64,000 bases of DNA from Helichrysum umbraculigerum (GCA_949592205.1 CATIUR010000004.1:84419337-84483336), one strand, 5' to 3'; counted from the first letter of the stretch, positions 21,692 through 34,901 are shown. Notes: a model not told the origin generated them from the sequence alone. Made by a program: numbers and translations.

Positions 21692-21960
21692 ACTACAAGA
21701 AAAATGACCTTTAGTGACCATTTTTTCAATGACGACCCATTATTTGGTCACTAATAACACCATTTAGTCACCATATAGTGAGTGGTCACCGAATTTTGGT
21801 CAATATTATAAATTTGTGACCGATACCGGAAAGTGGTATCTAGACTGTGGAAAAAATAGTTCTTCCAACATTTTTCAAAAGAATTAATGACTAGTAGTGG
21901 TCATTGTTTTAAAAGCTCGGGGATAATGGTTCATGCAGCATGAAGGATTTTTGATAGAAT
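21692..21960 (+). mobile_element. CACTA-type terminus, truncated
   Basis: It starts with cactacaagaaaaatg, the canonical plant CACTA terminal repeat. Repeated subterminal words (ttagtgacca, ggtcactaa, tagtcaccat, gtggtcacc) follow over ~110 bases in both orientations. The opposite end is not in view; LTR F begins at 22281 and may have separated or replaced it. Confidence 0.65.
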
Positions 21961-22280
21961 TATATGTTATAAAAGTTTAATTTTTATTAATAATTTAATA
22001 CAATTATATGCGGAAGCTTAATGAAAATATTTAATCACATTAAATAAACCCTTTAGCCAAAATCTATAATTTTCATAATAAAATATGTACAATAATTAAT
22101 TACACATAATTAATAGTTAAGAATAACCATTCTTACATTGAGTGCCCTGCAAGATCTCTAATCTTCTACTCGTTACCAAAGTACGAGTGGACTTATATTG
22201 AACTTCTTTTTCTTCTTCTTGAATTCAGCTAACCACGGGATACGTTATGTATCCACCTTTGAATCATGGTTGAACGGTTG
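21961..22280. other. AT-rich spacer before LTR F
   Basis: No coding sequence or clear terminus; it may be interior CACTA sequence. Confidence 0.3.
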
Positions 22281-22714
22281 TGTCACACCTCTAAAACGGT
22301 AAGTACGCGGTTAGCGAGTGATCATCGGAAGCATTTGTGTGCAAGCGGGGGCGTGTGACGTCAGATCGTATCAATTCAACACAGAGCATATGATTATTGC
22401 AGAACATATAGTATTAAGATGCCGTAAGTAGTTTTTGTTACAAAAGCTACGACTTATCAAGTCGTAGTAGTAGTAGTGTTATAAAAATAACAATAGTCAT
22501 AGCGAATACATTGTTTAAACAGAGATTTTGTAAATATGACTAAAAGGTTTATAGTTATACAAAAGAAATATCATCGTAGGTGGGCGTAATTCCTGAATGC
22601 ATACAATTCTTACGTCGCTGCTAATTCCCTGAAAAACATATTAAAATCGTCAACAAAATTGTTGAGTGAATTTACAGGTGTTTGAGTTGAATTAGTTTGT
22701 AAATCGTTCGTTGC

Positions 22715-25150
22715 TGTAACACCTGCATAATTAGGATAATTAATTATGCCTAATTGTTTGTAACTAGTTGTAATTAGTATGTAATGGGACTAATTACAGG
22801 CTCTATTTGTATATATATATAAGGTGATTATATATATATGTGTGTACTTACGCGATTTGGATAAATCGTACGAATTAACCGGACGGAGTCCGACACAGTT
22901 TATTTGAACGTTGGTGACAGAAATTTACTTAAATAATAAGAACGTATTTTGTTATATAAAATACGCAACTGAACGAACATTATTTACATATTATTGCGAC
23001 GACATTTAAATAATGCAACAAAACGTAATAAACGCGAGTTAGTAATTTAGATACTGCGACAAATGTTTCTATTATTAATTTCAAGGTATTTTTATTTAAA
23101 TACTCTAGTTACATTTTAAAAATGTAAACGTTTGGTTAAATATTAAAAACGAGTAATTAAACAATTAGAACACGGAGTCAACACTGTGTTTTGGGGAGTG
23201 TTTTCCCCCTCCTTCCTTGGTGAATCAGCCAACCCCACCCCCCATACCCACTTCTTTTCTTTCATTTTCATTATCACTAAACACACACACAAACCAAAAA
23301 CTCTCTCAACTCAATTCACACCAAATTTTCGACATCAAATCTCGACCACGAAAATTACATATTCGGAATCACCATCACGAGTGGAGCAAGAATATCAAGA
23401 CCGTTTTCATCAATTCATCCTCCATTTAGCTCGATTTGCAAAAGTAAGAAATTCCTAAAATCTTAGATCTATTCAATTTGGTGTAATGTTTTGATGTTTT
23501 GATGTGTACACAACTTAGATATAACCTAATACATGAAGAATACACGATTTTATAGCTCAAAAATGGGTTAGATTTGCGTTTTTGGTCGAAAATTCTTGAA
23601 ACCCGAAAGTTTCTGGGCTGGTGTTCATACATGCGACACAAGCCTTGTGTCGCATGCTGTGTCGCATAAACCCGTTTGTGTCGCACCTTGTGTCGTACCA
23701 ATCCTTTAGTGTCGTAACCTTTGCGACACAATATTGTGTCGCACTCTATGTCGCATACTATGTCGTATTTAATACGACACAACCGTTTGGTCGCTATTGA
23801 ATTAGCATCGCAAGCTTTTTGTGACACAACCACTGTGTCGCAGAGCTCTTGTGTCGCATCCTTCATGCGACACAACCCTTGTGTCGCATACAAATCCTTG
23901 TGTCGCAGCTTATGTCGTAGAAAACAGAAAACTTGGAAATTTTAAAGGATTTTCACTATAGAAAAGTCAAAGTTACTATAGCAAAAAGTTAAATTTTACT
24001 GTAGCAATTCACTGTAGCACATTTACTGTAGCAAAGTCAACATTTTAGAATTTTTGCTACAAACCGTCACCAACGGGCCAAACATGTTTTCCAACAAACA
24101 AACAATTACAAACATACGGACAAACACTGGATATACTAGTTGTGTACAACATAACGAAACGTCTCGCGAGACACATACTTACATAACCTCATATGATTAG
24201 GCATTTGAAGGTTACGGGTTCGGAGAACCTACTTGCTTTACTTACTACTTGCTAATTGCAACTGATTACTACAAGACTCAGGTGAGTCTTACGGCCCCAC
24301 TTTTACTGTTTTATCTTATTGGGGGAGATACATGCTACTGATTTTTCTTGAACACAAGTACTAAACTGCTTACTATACCAAACGAAATTGCATGAGTTGT
24401 TTACTATTTACAGAAGTCTCTCCATCATATATCGTTAGTTATGGACTTAAGCGCGAACACTAGTTAATGGATCCATTAGGGAAATGACCCTCCCCGCCCG
24501 GGGCAGTAGCGCTGCCACGTACCGATTTACACGTAGAAACGGGTGACTAATTATTCGTTACTGATGCTTGCTCATTTACGAGCATGTCACGGGAGCAAAC
24601 TTATTACTTACGGGTTAAGCTTCGATTATGAGCCTCATGGCGACGGTATAAACTTACTTACTTACATTTGCGGGATTGCAAATACTGGTTTACGATTTCT
24701 GGATTGAAATTGCTGATTTTACGCCTGCGGGCATTACTGATGAAATCTCGTGTTCAAATCTGATATTACTTACAAACCTGTGAGATTCACCAACCTTTTG
24801 GTTGACACTTTTTAGCATGTTTTCTCAGGTACTCGGATGGAGTAGGATTACTCCAGGATTTTTAGCTAGAGTCGCATGATTTCAACACAACTGCATTAAC
24901 GGAGATTCTTAGCATTATCTTTTGTATATTTTGATTATGTAATAGAATCTCCCGCTACACGCGCGGACTCTAGGGAAACTACATTTTTGTATACGAAAAC
25001 ACTAAGTTTTCAAACAATATATCTATGGAATGTAACTAATTTACAAACGTTGCATATAGATGTCGTTTACTTTATCTTTGTGCTGTGATATTTGATTAGT
25101 AACACCCCAAATTATGCTTCCGCAAAACAGTGAATTTCGGGGGTGTTACA
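22715..25150 (+). repeat. 5' LTR of chromovirus copy 2
   Basis: It starts tgtaacacctgcataa and ends cgggggtgttaca. Same layout as copy 1: AT-rich promoter side, CT-rich leader (23190-23330), donor-like GTAAGAAAT at 23444, TGTGTCGCA cluster (23632-23915), 'actgtagca' words (23957-24035), then GTGAGT near 24284 and an acceptor-like ttttctcag near 24829. Confidence 0.93.
23632..24035. repeat. TGTGTCGCA/TGCGACACA cluster and ACTGTAGCA words, copy 2 5' LTR
   Basis: About twenty TGTGTCG(C/T)A words in both orientations. The order and spacing differ from copy 1, but both repeat sets lie in the same place relative to the donor-like GTAAGAAAT. The 3' LTR equivalent is 31620-32022. Confidence 0.85.
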
Positions 25151-25153
25151 GAT

Positions 25154-25165
25154 TGGTATCAGAGC
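25154..25165 (+). promoter_or_regulatory. Primer binding site (initiator Met tRNA type), copy 2
   Basis: TGGTATCAGAGC three bases after the 5' LTR, identical to the PBS of copy 1. Confidence 0.9.
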
Positions 25166-25472
25166 CTAAGGTTATAGTGAACTAGGTTGCATTTAGTGGG
25201 CCTAGACTATGACCGTTAGGCAGTATTCTCTTATTAGACATGACTGGTTCAGGAATTACAGCATACGACTTTAATTTAACATAGCTTGATCAACTATGTA
25301 CAATTAAGGAAAGATGATGTAAGGTCTGAAATGAATATGTTGAACGGGGATACGTTAGTTGACTCTGACCACGAGAGAACCGGACCATTACTTGATACGT
25401 GCTAGACACTAGGCTGGATATGATATATGTATATATATATTAGCCTCGTCTTACTTACACTCTGCCACAGGA

Positions 25473-25979
25473 ATGGCAAACATACCACCTAATCCGTCAC
25501 ACTCTCACTCACATGGGTCACGGAACCCACGAGAAGCCAGGAGGAACACAAGGTCACCTCGAACCAGCCCCTATCCTGTTCATAACTCTCAGAACTCGGC
25601 ACACCTCACGATGCCAGTGTTGGCTACCCAACTTCACCGTCAGGAGCAAAGGCTCGAACATCTCGAACGGGAACAACTCCGAATGACCTACCTGCTTCGC
25701 CAGGCACTTGATCACATATCCCAACTCCAGCGAGAACAAGAGGATACCAACCTCTCTGTAAGCATAATTCAGGACTCAATGACCGCCGAATTAGGTGCGG
25801 ATGAACTTGTAAGAAACCGACTAGAGGAATGTGAACAACGTTCACAGGAGACTGAGGATCACTCTCGTGTACTAGCACAACGACTGGCCTTAGTTGAAGA
25901 CAATGCCAGGCAAACCAACAGGCTGGCAGAAACCGTGGACCGCCTTGTCGCGCTGATGGAACAGATTAATCTACATTAA
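25473..25979 (+). CDS. Extra ORF upstream of gag, 168 aa, putative coiled coil
   Basis: An intact 168-codon ORF between the PBS and gag; gag starts 276 bases downstream in its own frame. The first ~45 residues are rich in Ser, Pro, Arg, Asn and His (MANIPPNPSHSHSHGSRNPR). Residues ~55-165 are rich in Leu, Glu, Gln and Arg with heptad-like spacing (QRLEHLEREQ, ISQLQREQE, RLAETVDRLVALMEQ), so a coiled-coil, possibly oligomerising, protein is likely. There is no zinc knuckle and no catalytic motif. Copy 1 keeps the same protein apart from one stop, with many synonymous changes, which suggests past selection. Such ORFs upstream of gag are known in Tat/Ogre elements; I do not recall one as a standard part of Tekay. 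A splice-acceptor-like ctctgccacag precedes the ATG. Confidence 0.8.
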   Translation: MANIPPNPSHSHSHGSRNPREARRNTRSPRTSPYPVHNSQNSAHLTMPVLATQLHRQEQRLEHLEREQLRMTYLLRQALDHISQLQREQEDTNLSVSIIQDSMTAELGADELVRNRLEECEQRSQETEDHSRVLAQRLALVEDNARQTNRLAETVDRLVALMEQINLH

Positions 25980-26255
25980 GACTAGTGTAGTCTTTGTCTC
26001 GTAATCTAATGACTATCTAGCGCTATTCTATAAACTAGTCGGATGTAACAATTCCCGACACCTTTTGTAATATCTCTGTAGGATGTAACCTTTGAACTCG
26101 CATTATCCATCAAATATTCCTTGATATTTCAACTCATAATAATTGTCATTTTTCCATGTTGATGTTATGTATTACTGCTTTTATACATGTACATCTGTGA
26201 CAATTACAAGTTCCTACAAAATCTCATGTATCTTTATTTCTTTTATTGAAGAATC

Positions 26256-29200
26256 ATGCCGCCAAAGACAAGACCATACACCGATGCCCAGATTACCTCC
26301 CTTATAACCCAGGCTGTTACTGAAGCCTTGGCTCGGAATACTCCACCAAATTCCACGAGGAACAGCGATGCCGCTGAAACCCCTACTGCTAAACCCTGTT
26401 CATACAAAGACTTTCAGAACTGCAAACCTCTAAACTTTGCAGGTACTGAGGGAGCTATCGGTCTAGTACGCTGGATCGAGAAAGTCGAATCCGTATTTCT
26501 GATCTGCAACTGTGAGGAAGGAGACAAAGTTAAGTTCTCCGTTAGTACTTTTACTGACACCGCACTCACCTGGTGGAACACCTATGCCCAGACTGTGGGT
26601 GTTGCTAATGCTTACAAACTCCCGTGGGAGGAGTTGAAGGAGATGTTGAGGGGCGAGTACTGCCCCAGGGATGAATTGAAACAGCTGGAAATGGAATTCT
26701 GGAACCACAAGATGCAGGGTGATGACATCACCGGTTATACCAACCGTTTCCACCAACTGGCACTTCTGTGCCCAACCATGGTCGATCCTGAGTACAAGAG
26801 GATCGAGAAATTCGTTGATGGACTTCCCGAGAGACTACAGGACCTGGTGACTTCATCCAAACCAGGTACTATTCAGAGCGCCATCCGTATGGCCCATGAA
26901 CTAACGGCAAATTCTGTCCGCCGTGGCACAACTTCAACCCCATCTGCAAACAACAAACGCAAGTGGGAAGGAAACCCCAACACATCCAACCAAACCTCCA
27001 ACAAAAAGCCTGAGTACATTAAGGCTTATTCATCGGGGACTTCGGAAAAGAAAGGGTACAGCGGGAACAAGCCTTACTGTTCCAAATGCAGCCGCCATCA
27101 TGACGGTTCTTGCCCTTGCTCCAACTGCAAAAGGTTCGGGCATCTAGCCAAGGATTGCCGAACCAACATTTCTACCCCCAACACCAATGCACCAAAGGCC
27201 TGCTTTGGGTGCGGAAATTCAGGGCACTTCAAGAAAGATTGCCCAAAGCTGAAAAACAACAACAACCCTGCTCGTGGTAGAGCATTTGTTATCAAGGCTA
27301 GAGAAGCCAGACAAGACCCGAATGTTGTGACGGGTACGTTCCTTCTCAACGACCTTACTGCTTCTGTATTATTTGATACCGGTGCCGATAGAAGCTTCAT
27401 TTCTGAGAAATTTAGCCCTTTACTTGATATAACTCCCACTGCCTTAGATGCTAAGTACATTGTAGAATTAGCTAACGACAAACTGATTGAGACTGATAGC
27501 ATCATACCCAACTGTACACTTAACCTCACGAACGAAACGTTTCCCATTGATTTAATCCCTGTCGAGATCGGCAGCTTCGACATTATTGTCGGTATGGATT
27601 GGTTATCCAAGCACCGAGCTGAAATCATCTGCCATGATAAACTCGTTCGCATACCTCTTGTCTCCGGTGGAACCTTAGTCCTACAAGGGGAGACCGGCAG
27701 ACGAAATCTGCATATTGTCTCCTGTCTGAAAACTAGAAAATACATACGAAAAGGGTATCAAGCCATCCTTGCACATGTAACGGAGAAGAAGTCGGAGGAG
27801 AAGCGACTTGAGGATGTTCCGATCGTGCGGGATTTCTTGGAAGTCTTTCTTGAAAACTTGCCCGGACTTCCGCCACCTAGACAAGTTGAATTTCAAATCG
27901 AACTTGTGCCTGGAGCTGCACCCGTGGCACGAGCCCCTTACCGTTTAGCACCATCCGAAATGCAGGAGTTATCTAACCAACTACAGGAACTCCTGGACAG
28001 AGGATTCATTCGACCAAGTTCCTCGCCTTGGGGAGCTCCGGTCTTATTCGTGAAAAAGAAAGATGGATCTTTCCGCATGTGTATCGACTACCGAGAACTG
28101 AATAAGCTAACCATAAAGAATCGGAACCCACTTCCTAGAATCGATGACCTGTTTGACCAACTCCAGGGATCGAGTGTTTACTCAAAGATTGATCTACAGT
28201 CGGGTTATCATCAACTTCGAGTCCGTGACAATGATATCCCAAAGACAGCTTTCCGAACTCGTTATGGGCATTACGAATTCCAAGTGATGCCATTCGGGTT
28301 GACCAACGCACCGGCCGTATTCATGGACCTTATGAATCGGGTGTGCAAACCATATCTTGACAAATTCGTCATTGTGTTCATCGATGATATCCTGATTTAC
28401 TCTCGCTACGAGCAGGAACATGCTCAACATCTGAAAACCATTCTAGGACTTCTTAAACACGAAGAGTTATATGCCAAATTCTCTAAGTGTGAGTTCTGGA
28501 TTCGAACTGTTCAATTCCTCGGGCAGGTGATTGACAGCCAAGGAATTCATGTTGATCCCTCCAAGATTGAAGCAATCAAGGACTGGGAGTCACCGACCAC
28601 TCCAACCGAAGTGAGACAATTCTTAGGTCTTGCTGGTTATTACCGCCGATTCATCGAAAACTTTTCAAGAATAGCTGTTCCCCTAACCACACTGACTCAG
28701 AAAGATAAGAAGTTCGATTGGACTGATAAGCAAGAGTCAGCTTTCCAGCTATTGAAAAACAAACTTTGCAGTGCACCAATCTTGTCCTTACCCGAAGGCA
28801 CCGACGACTTCGTAATTTACTGCGATGCCTCACACCAAGGACTTGGTTGTGTGTTGATGCAACGAGAAAAAGTCATTGCCTATGCCTCCCGACAACTAAA
28901 AATTCACGAGAAAAACTATACGACCCACGACCTCGAGTTAGGTGCAGTGGTCTTCGCATTGAAAATCTGGAGACATTATCTCTACGGTACGAAAAGCACT
29001 ATCTTTACCGATCACAAAAGTCTCCAACACATATTCGATCAGAAAGATCTAAACATGAGGCAACGTCGCTGGGTTGAGTTACTTAGTGACTACGACTGCG
29101 AGATCAAATACCATCCGGGCAAGGCTAACGTAGTTGCCGATGCCTTAAGCCGAAAAGAACGAGTGAAACCCCTTCGAGTCCGAGCACTTTCTATGACAAT

Positions 29201-30665
29201 TCGTAACGAGCTCCCTGCTCAAATCCTTACCGCTCAACTTGAAGCACTCAACGATGAAAACTTGAAAAATGAAGCCTTGCGAGGCTTGGATAAACAATTC
29301 GAAATCAAACCCGATGGAACTCGATACTTCTCTAACCGGGTGTGGTTACCCAAATTCGGAAACTTGCGAGATTTGGTGATGGCTGAAGCTCACAAATCTC
29401 GATACTCTATACATCCTGGTTCTGACAAGATGTATCACGACGTCAATGTGTTGTATTGGTGGCCTAACATGAAAGCTGACATTGCCCTATACGTCAGTAA
29501 ATGCCTAACCTGTTCCAAAGTCAAGGCCGAACACCAAAGACCCTCGGGGTTGCTCCAACAACCTGAAATTCCTCAATGGAAATGGGAACAGATTTCCATG
29601 GACTTTATTACCAAACTACCAAAAACTTCGAATGGTTGCGATACCATTTGGGTGATCGTGGACCGTCTCACGAAATCTGCTCATTTTCTGGCCATCAAGG
29701 AAATCGACAAGATGGAGCGTCTGACTCGCATCTACATTAAAGAAATCATCTCGCGACACGGTGTACCTATCTCGATCATCTCGGATAGGGACAGCCGTTT
29801 TACTTCTAACTTTTGGCAATCATTACAGAAATCTCTTGGTACTCGTCTGGATATGAGTACTGCTTATCACCCGCAAACCGATGGCCAAAGCGAGCGAACT
29901 ATTCAAACACTGGAGGATATGCTATGAGCCTGCGTAGTTGACCTCGGTACTTCTTGGGAAAATCACTTACCGTTGTGCGAGTTCTCGTACAACAACAGTT
30001 ACCATACCAGCATAAAGGCTGCACCCTTCGAGGCACTTTACGGGCGTAAATGCCGATCACCTATCTGTTGGACTGAGTTAGGAGATTCCCAACTCACGGG
30101 TCCAGAAATCATTCAGGAAACTACTGAGAAAATCATCGGTATCCAAAACCGGCTGAAAGCCGCACGTGATCGTCAGAAAAGCTATGCTGACGTGAGACGC
30201 AAACACCTTGAGTTCCAGGTAGGGGACAAGGTACTTCTCAAAGTGGCACCATGGAAAGGTGTCATTCGATTCGGAAAACGAGGCAAACTAAATCCTAGAT
30301 ACATCGGACCATTTGAAATCCTTGAAAGGATTGGTCCAGTGGCATACCGCCTACAACTTCCTGCTGAACTTAGCAGCGTACACAACACATTCCACATTTC
30401 TAACTTGAAGAAATGTCTATCTGACGAGACACTGATTATACCGCTCAACGAAATTCAAATCGATGATAAACTTCATTTTGTCGAGGAACCTATGGAAATC
30501 ATGGACCGTGAGGTCAAACGATTGAAACAGAGTCGTATTCCCATCGTAAAGGTCAGGTGGAATTCTAGGCGCGGCCCTGAGTTCACCTGGGAACGGGAAG
30601 ACCAAATGCGACAGAAATACCCACATCTCTTCCCAGATAACGCACCGTCCGTGCACCCAAGCTAA
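26256..30665 (+). pseudogene. gag-pol: gag-pol polyprotein, chromovirus copy 2, one nonsense codon
   Basis: The ATG at 26256 opens a frame of 1,470 codons interrupted only by TGA at 29925-29927 (codon 1224), after the third catalytic region of the integrase (SERTIQTLEDML). The same frame continues to 30665. Copy 1 has an Arg codon there, so a C-to-T change at a CGA is the simple explanation. Approximate residues: gag (TWW 106), CCHC knuckles (288-301 and 314-327), protease DTGADRS (375), RT YRELNK (612) and FIDDILIYS (708), RNase H YCDASHQ (854), integrase finger (from ~1050), core Asp in MDFITKLP (1116) and ISDRDSRF, and a C-terminal chromodomain. Two RT residues depart from copy 1 at conserved places (KNRNPLPRIDD for KNRYPLPRIDD, and DLQSGYHQ for DLRSGYHQ), a hint of relaxed constraint. 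Confidence 0.93.
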
Positions 30666-30698
30666 TTTCGGGACGAAATTTCTTTAACAAGGGGAGAA
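30666..30698 (+). promoter_or_regulatory. Polypurine tract and pre-LTR box, copy 2
   Basis: tttcgggacgaaattt follows the pol stop, and the purine run aaggggagaa (30689-30698) touches the 3' LTR. Confidence 0.85.
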
Positions 30699-33139
30699 TG
30701 TAACACCTGCATAATTAGGATAATTAATTATGCCTAATTGTTTGTAACTAGTTGTAATTAGTATGTAATAGGACTAATTACAGGCTCTATTTGTATATAT
30801 ATATATATAAGGTGATTATATATATATGTGTGTACTTACGCGATTTGGATAAATCGTACGAATTAACCGGACGGAGTCCGACACAGTTTATTTGAACGTT
30901 GGTGACAGAAATTTACTTAAATAATAAGAACGTATTTTGTTATATAAAATACGCAACTGAACGAACATTATTTACATATTATTGCGACGACATTTAAATA
31001 ATGCAACAAAACGTAATAAACGCGAGTTAGTAATTTAGATACTGCGACAAATGTTTCTATTATTAATTTCAAGGCATTTTTATTTAAATACTCTAGTTAC
31101 ATTTTAAAAATGTAAACGTTTGGTTAAATATTAAAAACGAGTAATTAAACAATTAGAACACGGAGTCAACACTGTGTTTTGGGGAGTGTTTTCCCCCTCC
31201 TTCCTTGGTGAATCAGCCAACCCCACCCCCCATACCCACTTCTTTTCTTTCATTTTCATTATCACTAAACACACACACAAACCAAAAACTCTCTCAACTC
31301 AATTCACACCAAATTTTCGACATCAAATCTCGACCACGAAAATTACATATTCGGAATCACCATCACGAGTGGAGCAAGAATATCAAGACCATTTTCATCA
31401 ATTCATCCTCCATTTAGCTCGATTTGCAAAAGTAAGAAATTCCTAAAATCTTAGATCTATTCAATTTGGTGTAATGTTTTGATGTTTTGATGTGTACACA
31501 ACTTAGATATAACCTAATACATGAAGAATACACGATTTTATAGCTCAAAAATGGGTTAGATTTGCGTTTTTGGTCGAAAATTCTTGAAACCCGAAAGTTT
31601 CTGGGCTGGTGTTCATACATGCGACACAAGCCTTCTGTCGCATGCTGTGTCGCATAAACCCGTTTGTGTCGCACCTTGTGTCGTACCAATCCTTTAGTGT
31701 CGTAACCTTTGCGACACAATATTGTGTCGCACTCTATGTCGCATACTATGTCGTATTTAATACGACACAACCGTTCTGTCGCTATTGAATTAGCATCGCA
31801 AGCTTTTTGCGACACAACCACTGTGTCGCAGAGCTCTTGTGTCGCATCCTTCATGCGACACAACCCTTGTGTCGCATACAAATCCTTGTGTCGCAGCTTA
31901 TGTCGTAGAAAACAGAAAACTTGGAAATTTTAAAGGATTTTCACTATAGAAAAGTCAAAGTTACTATAGCAAAAATTCAAATTTTACTATAGCAATTCAC
32001 TGTAGCACATTTACTGTAGCAAAGTCAACATTTTAGAATTTTTGCTACAAACCGTCACCAACGGGCCAAACATGTTTTCCAACAAACAAACAATTACAAA
32101 CATACGGACAAACACTGGATATACTAGTTGTGTACAACATAACGAAACGTCTCGCGAGACACATACTTACATAACCTCATATGATTAGGCATTTGAAGGT
32201 TACGGGTTCGGAGAACCTACTTGCTTTACTTACTACTTGCTAATTGCAACTGATTACTACAAGACTCAGGTGAGTCTTACGGCCCCACTTTTACTGTTTT
32301 ATCTTATTGGGGGAGATACATGCTACTGATTTTTCTTGAACACAAGTACTAAACTGCTTACTATACCAAACGAAATTGCATGAGTTGTTTACTATTTACA
32401 GAAGTCTCTCCATCATATATCGTTAGTTATGGACTTAAGCGCGAACACTAGTTAATGGATCCATTAGGGAAATGACCCTCCCCGCCCGGGGCAGTAGCGC
32501 TGCCACGTACCGATTTACACGTAGAAACGGGTGACTAATTATTCGTTACTGATGCTTGCTCATTTACGAGCATGTCACGGGAGCAAACTTATTACTTACG
32601 GGTTAAGCTTCGATTATGAGCCTCATGGCAACGGTATAAACTTACTTACTTACATTTGCGGGATTGCAAATACTGGTTTACGATTTCTGGAATGAAATTG
32701 CTGATTTTACGCCTGCGGGCATTACTGATGAAATCTCGTGTTCAAATCTGATATTACTTACAAACCTGTGAGATTCACCAACCTTTTTGGTTGACACTTT
32801 TTAGCATGTTTTCTCAGGTACTCGGATGGAGTAGGATTACTCCAGGATTTTTAGCTAGAGTCGCATGATTTCAACACAACTGCATTAACGGAGATTCTTA
32901 GCATTATCTTTTGTATATTTTGATTATGTAATAGAATCTCCCGCTACACGCGCGGACTCTAGGGAAACTACATTTTTGTATACGAAAACACTAAGTTTTC
33001 AAACAATATATCTATGGAATGTAACTAATTTACAAACGTTGCATATAGATGTCGTTTACTTTATCTTTGTGCTGTGATATTTGATTAGTAACACCCCAAA
33101 TTATGCTTCCGCAAAACATTGAATTTCGGGGGTGTTACA
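30699..33139 (+). repeat. 3' LTR of chromovirus copy 2
   Basis: It starts tgtaacacctgcataa and ends cgggggtgttaca, followed by gttgc (33140-33144). It is nearly identical to the 5' LTR. A visible difference is a TA run longer by about four bases near 30800. Confidence 0.93.
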
Positions 33140-33382
33140 GTTGCAAGTACCACTTGCAATATAAATTAGTTGAAAATCAAATCGTTGATTTAAATGTAGA
33201 CATAACAATGACTAAGTCGTGTTTTAAAAGTAGTCACATCGTGACCGACTTGTCGTTCAAATAGTGGTCAAATCGTGACTGAGTTGTTGTTTAAGTAGTA
33301 GTCAAATCGTGGACATACAAGTAGGGTAGTGATCAAATCATGATCAAAAGAAATGTAAGTAAGTAATTGTAATACTTCTAAT

Positions 33383-33840
33383 ATAATTTGTGGAAAAACG
33401 TTCCAATAAATAGTTTGTTAAAATTGTTGATAAACCAGTTTGTAAACAATTCGTTGACATCTTGTATAAGTCAAATAGTGGTCAAAACCAAGTTGTAAGT
33501 AGTCGGAATACATCCAAATAATTCGTGGAAAAATATTTCAAATAAATAGTTTGTGAAAACTGTCGAGAAATCAGTTTGTAAACAATTCGTTGACATCTTG
33601 TGTACGTCAATTCGTCAAATAGTGGTCAAACCAAGTTGTAAGTTGTTGGAATACAACCAAATAATTCGTGGAAAAACGTTCCAATAAATAGTTTGTTAAA
33701 ACTGTCGATAAACCATTTTGTTAACAATTCGTTGATATCTTGTATAAGTCAAATAGTGGTCAAACAAAGTTGTAAGTAGTTGGAATACATCCAAACAATT
33801 CGTGGAAAAACATTTCCAATGTATAGTTGTTCGTTGGAAA
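33383..33840. repeat. ~135-145-bp tandem repeat in LTR F
   Basis: About 3.3 copies. Unit starts 'ttcgtggaaaaacgttcc' recur near 33388, 33519, 33667 and 33800, each followed by 'aataaatagtttgt', 'aacaattcgttgac' and 'caaatagtggtcaaa'. Shorter 'gtggtcaaatcgtgac' repeats precede it (33230-33345). Confidence 0.8.
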
Positions 33841-34901
33841 ACACATAGTGAAATCCAATATTTCATTTGTAGATGACCCGCAGGTGATCTATAATTCGTT
33901 AGAAAACATAAACAATAATCGCAGGTGATCTATAACTCGCAGGTGATATATAGTTCGTTGAAAGTAAACACAGGCGTGATCCCCCAAAGGTTTGCAAGGC
34001 CTTATGAGTTAAAGTACGACACTTAGTCCTATAACCAAACCGCAACCTCGTTTGTGTAATGTTTTTACCTCTAGGATGGTGTAAATATAAGCTCCTCCAC
34101 ATGACATAAAGTCGAGGGTTGGCACAATCCAACCAAGGGTGGGAGGTAGGTCATCTCGATAGTATTATCCGTATATTCAGTGGCTAGCATCACCTAGCTA
34201 ATGGTTATAGTTTGCAAGCATGAGGACTCTATGCACTACAACATGTAAAACTAGGTTCGCACAAAGATTCGTTGCCCGGTTTTCAAGTATAGTATGAAAA
34301 TCATTCATAGTTGACAGTTGTCAGGTATAGTATGAAAAACATTCATATATCGTCAAAGAATAGTATAAACTTGTTTACAAGTAAATAAGTTTCCAATCAT
34401 CGTATGAAAAGAGTTCATAAGTAAAAAGTTTCCAGTCTTCGTATGAAAAGCAATTTATAAGTAAACAGTTTTCAAAGCAGCTTATATGTTTCTCACCCCT
34501 AGTTTAAAAGCAGTAAAAACAGTAAAAGTAGGGGCTGTGAACTCACCTCGTGAGCTTAAGTGTGAGAGCTAGCAAAGTGGTTGCCCAAGTAAAGTCTCTT
34601 AACGCCCTAAACGCAAGAGATGGTTTGTATAAGTAGCTGGCTAACAACCAAACTATGTTAGTTGTTCACTCATTACGAAAGATCATCGTGTTTAAGATAC
34701 GTATGATCCGTTGGTGATGTTTTCGTAATAATAATTCGTAATGATATTATTATTATGCTCGTTTCGTTGTACACTTTGTAAAAGTATATGTTTAATATTT
34801 CTGAGTTGTCTCGTATGATGTTTATTCGTTGTTGGCGTCGAATCAAGTGCGTTGTGGTATTAATTGTCGAAATATTGTTTTGAGAAATTAGTGTCGAGAG
34901 C

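Larger units (their letters stand above)
22715..33139 (+). mobile_element. Ty3/gypsy chromovirus copy 2 (Tekay-like), structurally complete
   Basis: A 10,425-base element with LTRs of 2,436 and 2,441 bases, TG...CA ends, PBS, extra ORF, gag-pol-chromodomain and PPT. The target duplication gttgc is perfect (22710-22714 and 33140-33144). It is collinear with copy 1 but clearly a different subfamily: the LTRs share blocks while the leader and terminal parts diverge. The two LTRs of copy 2 are almost identical, so this insertion is young. The only coding lesion noticed is one nonsense codon in pol, and the extra ORF is intact. Confidence 0.94.
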
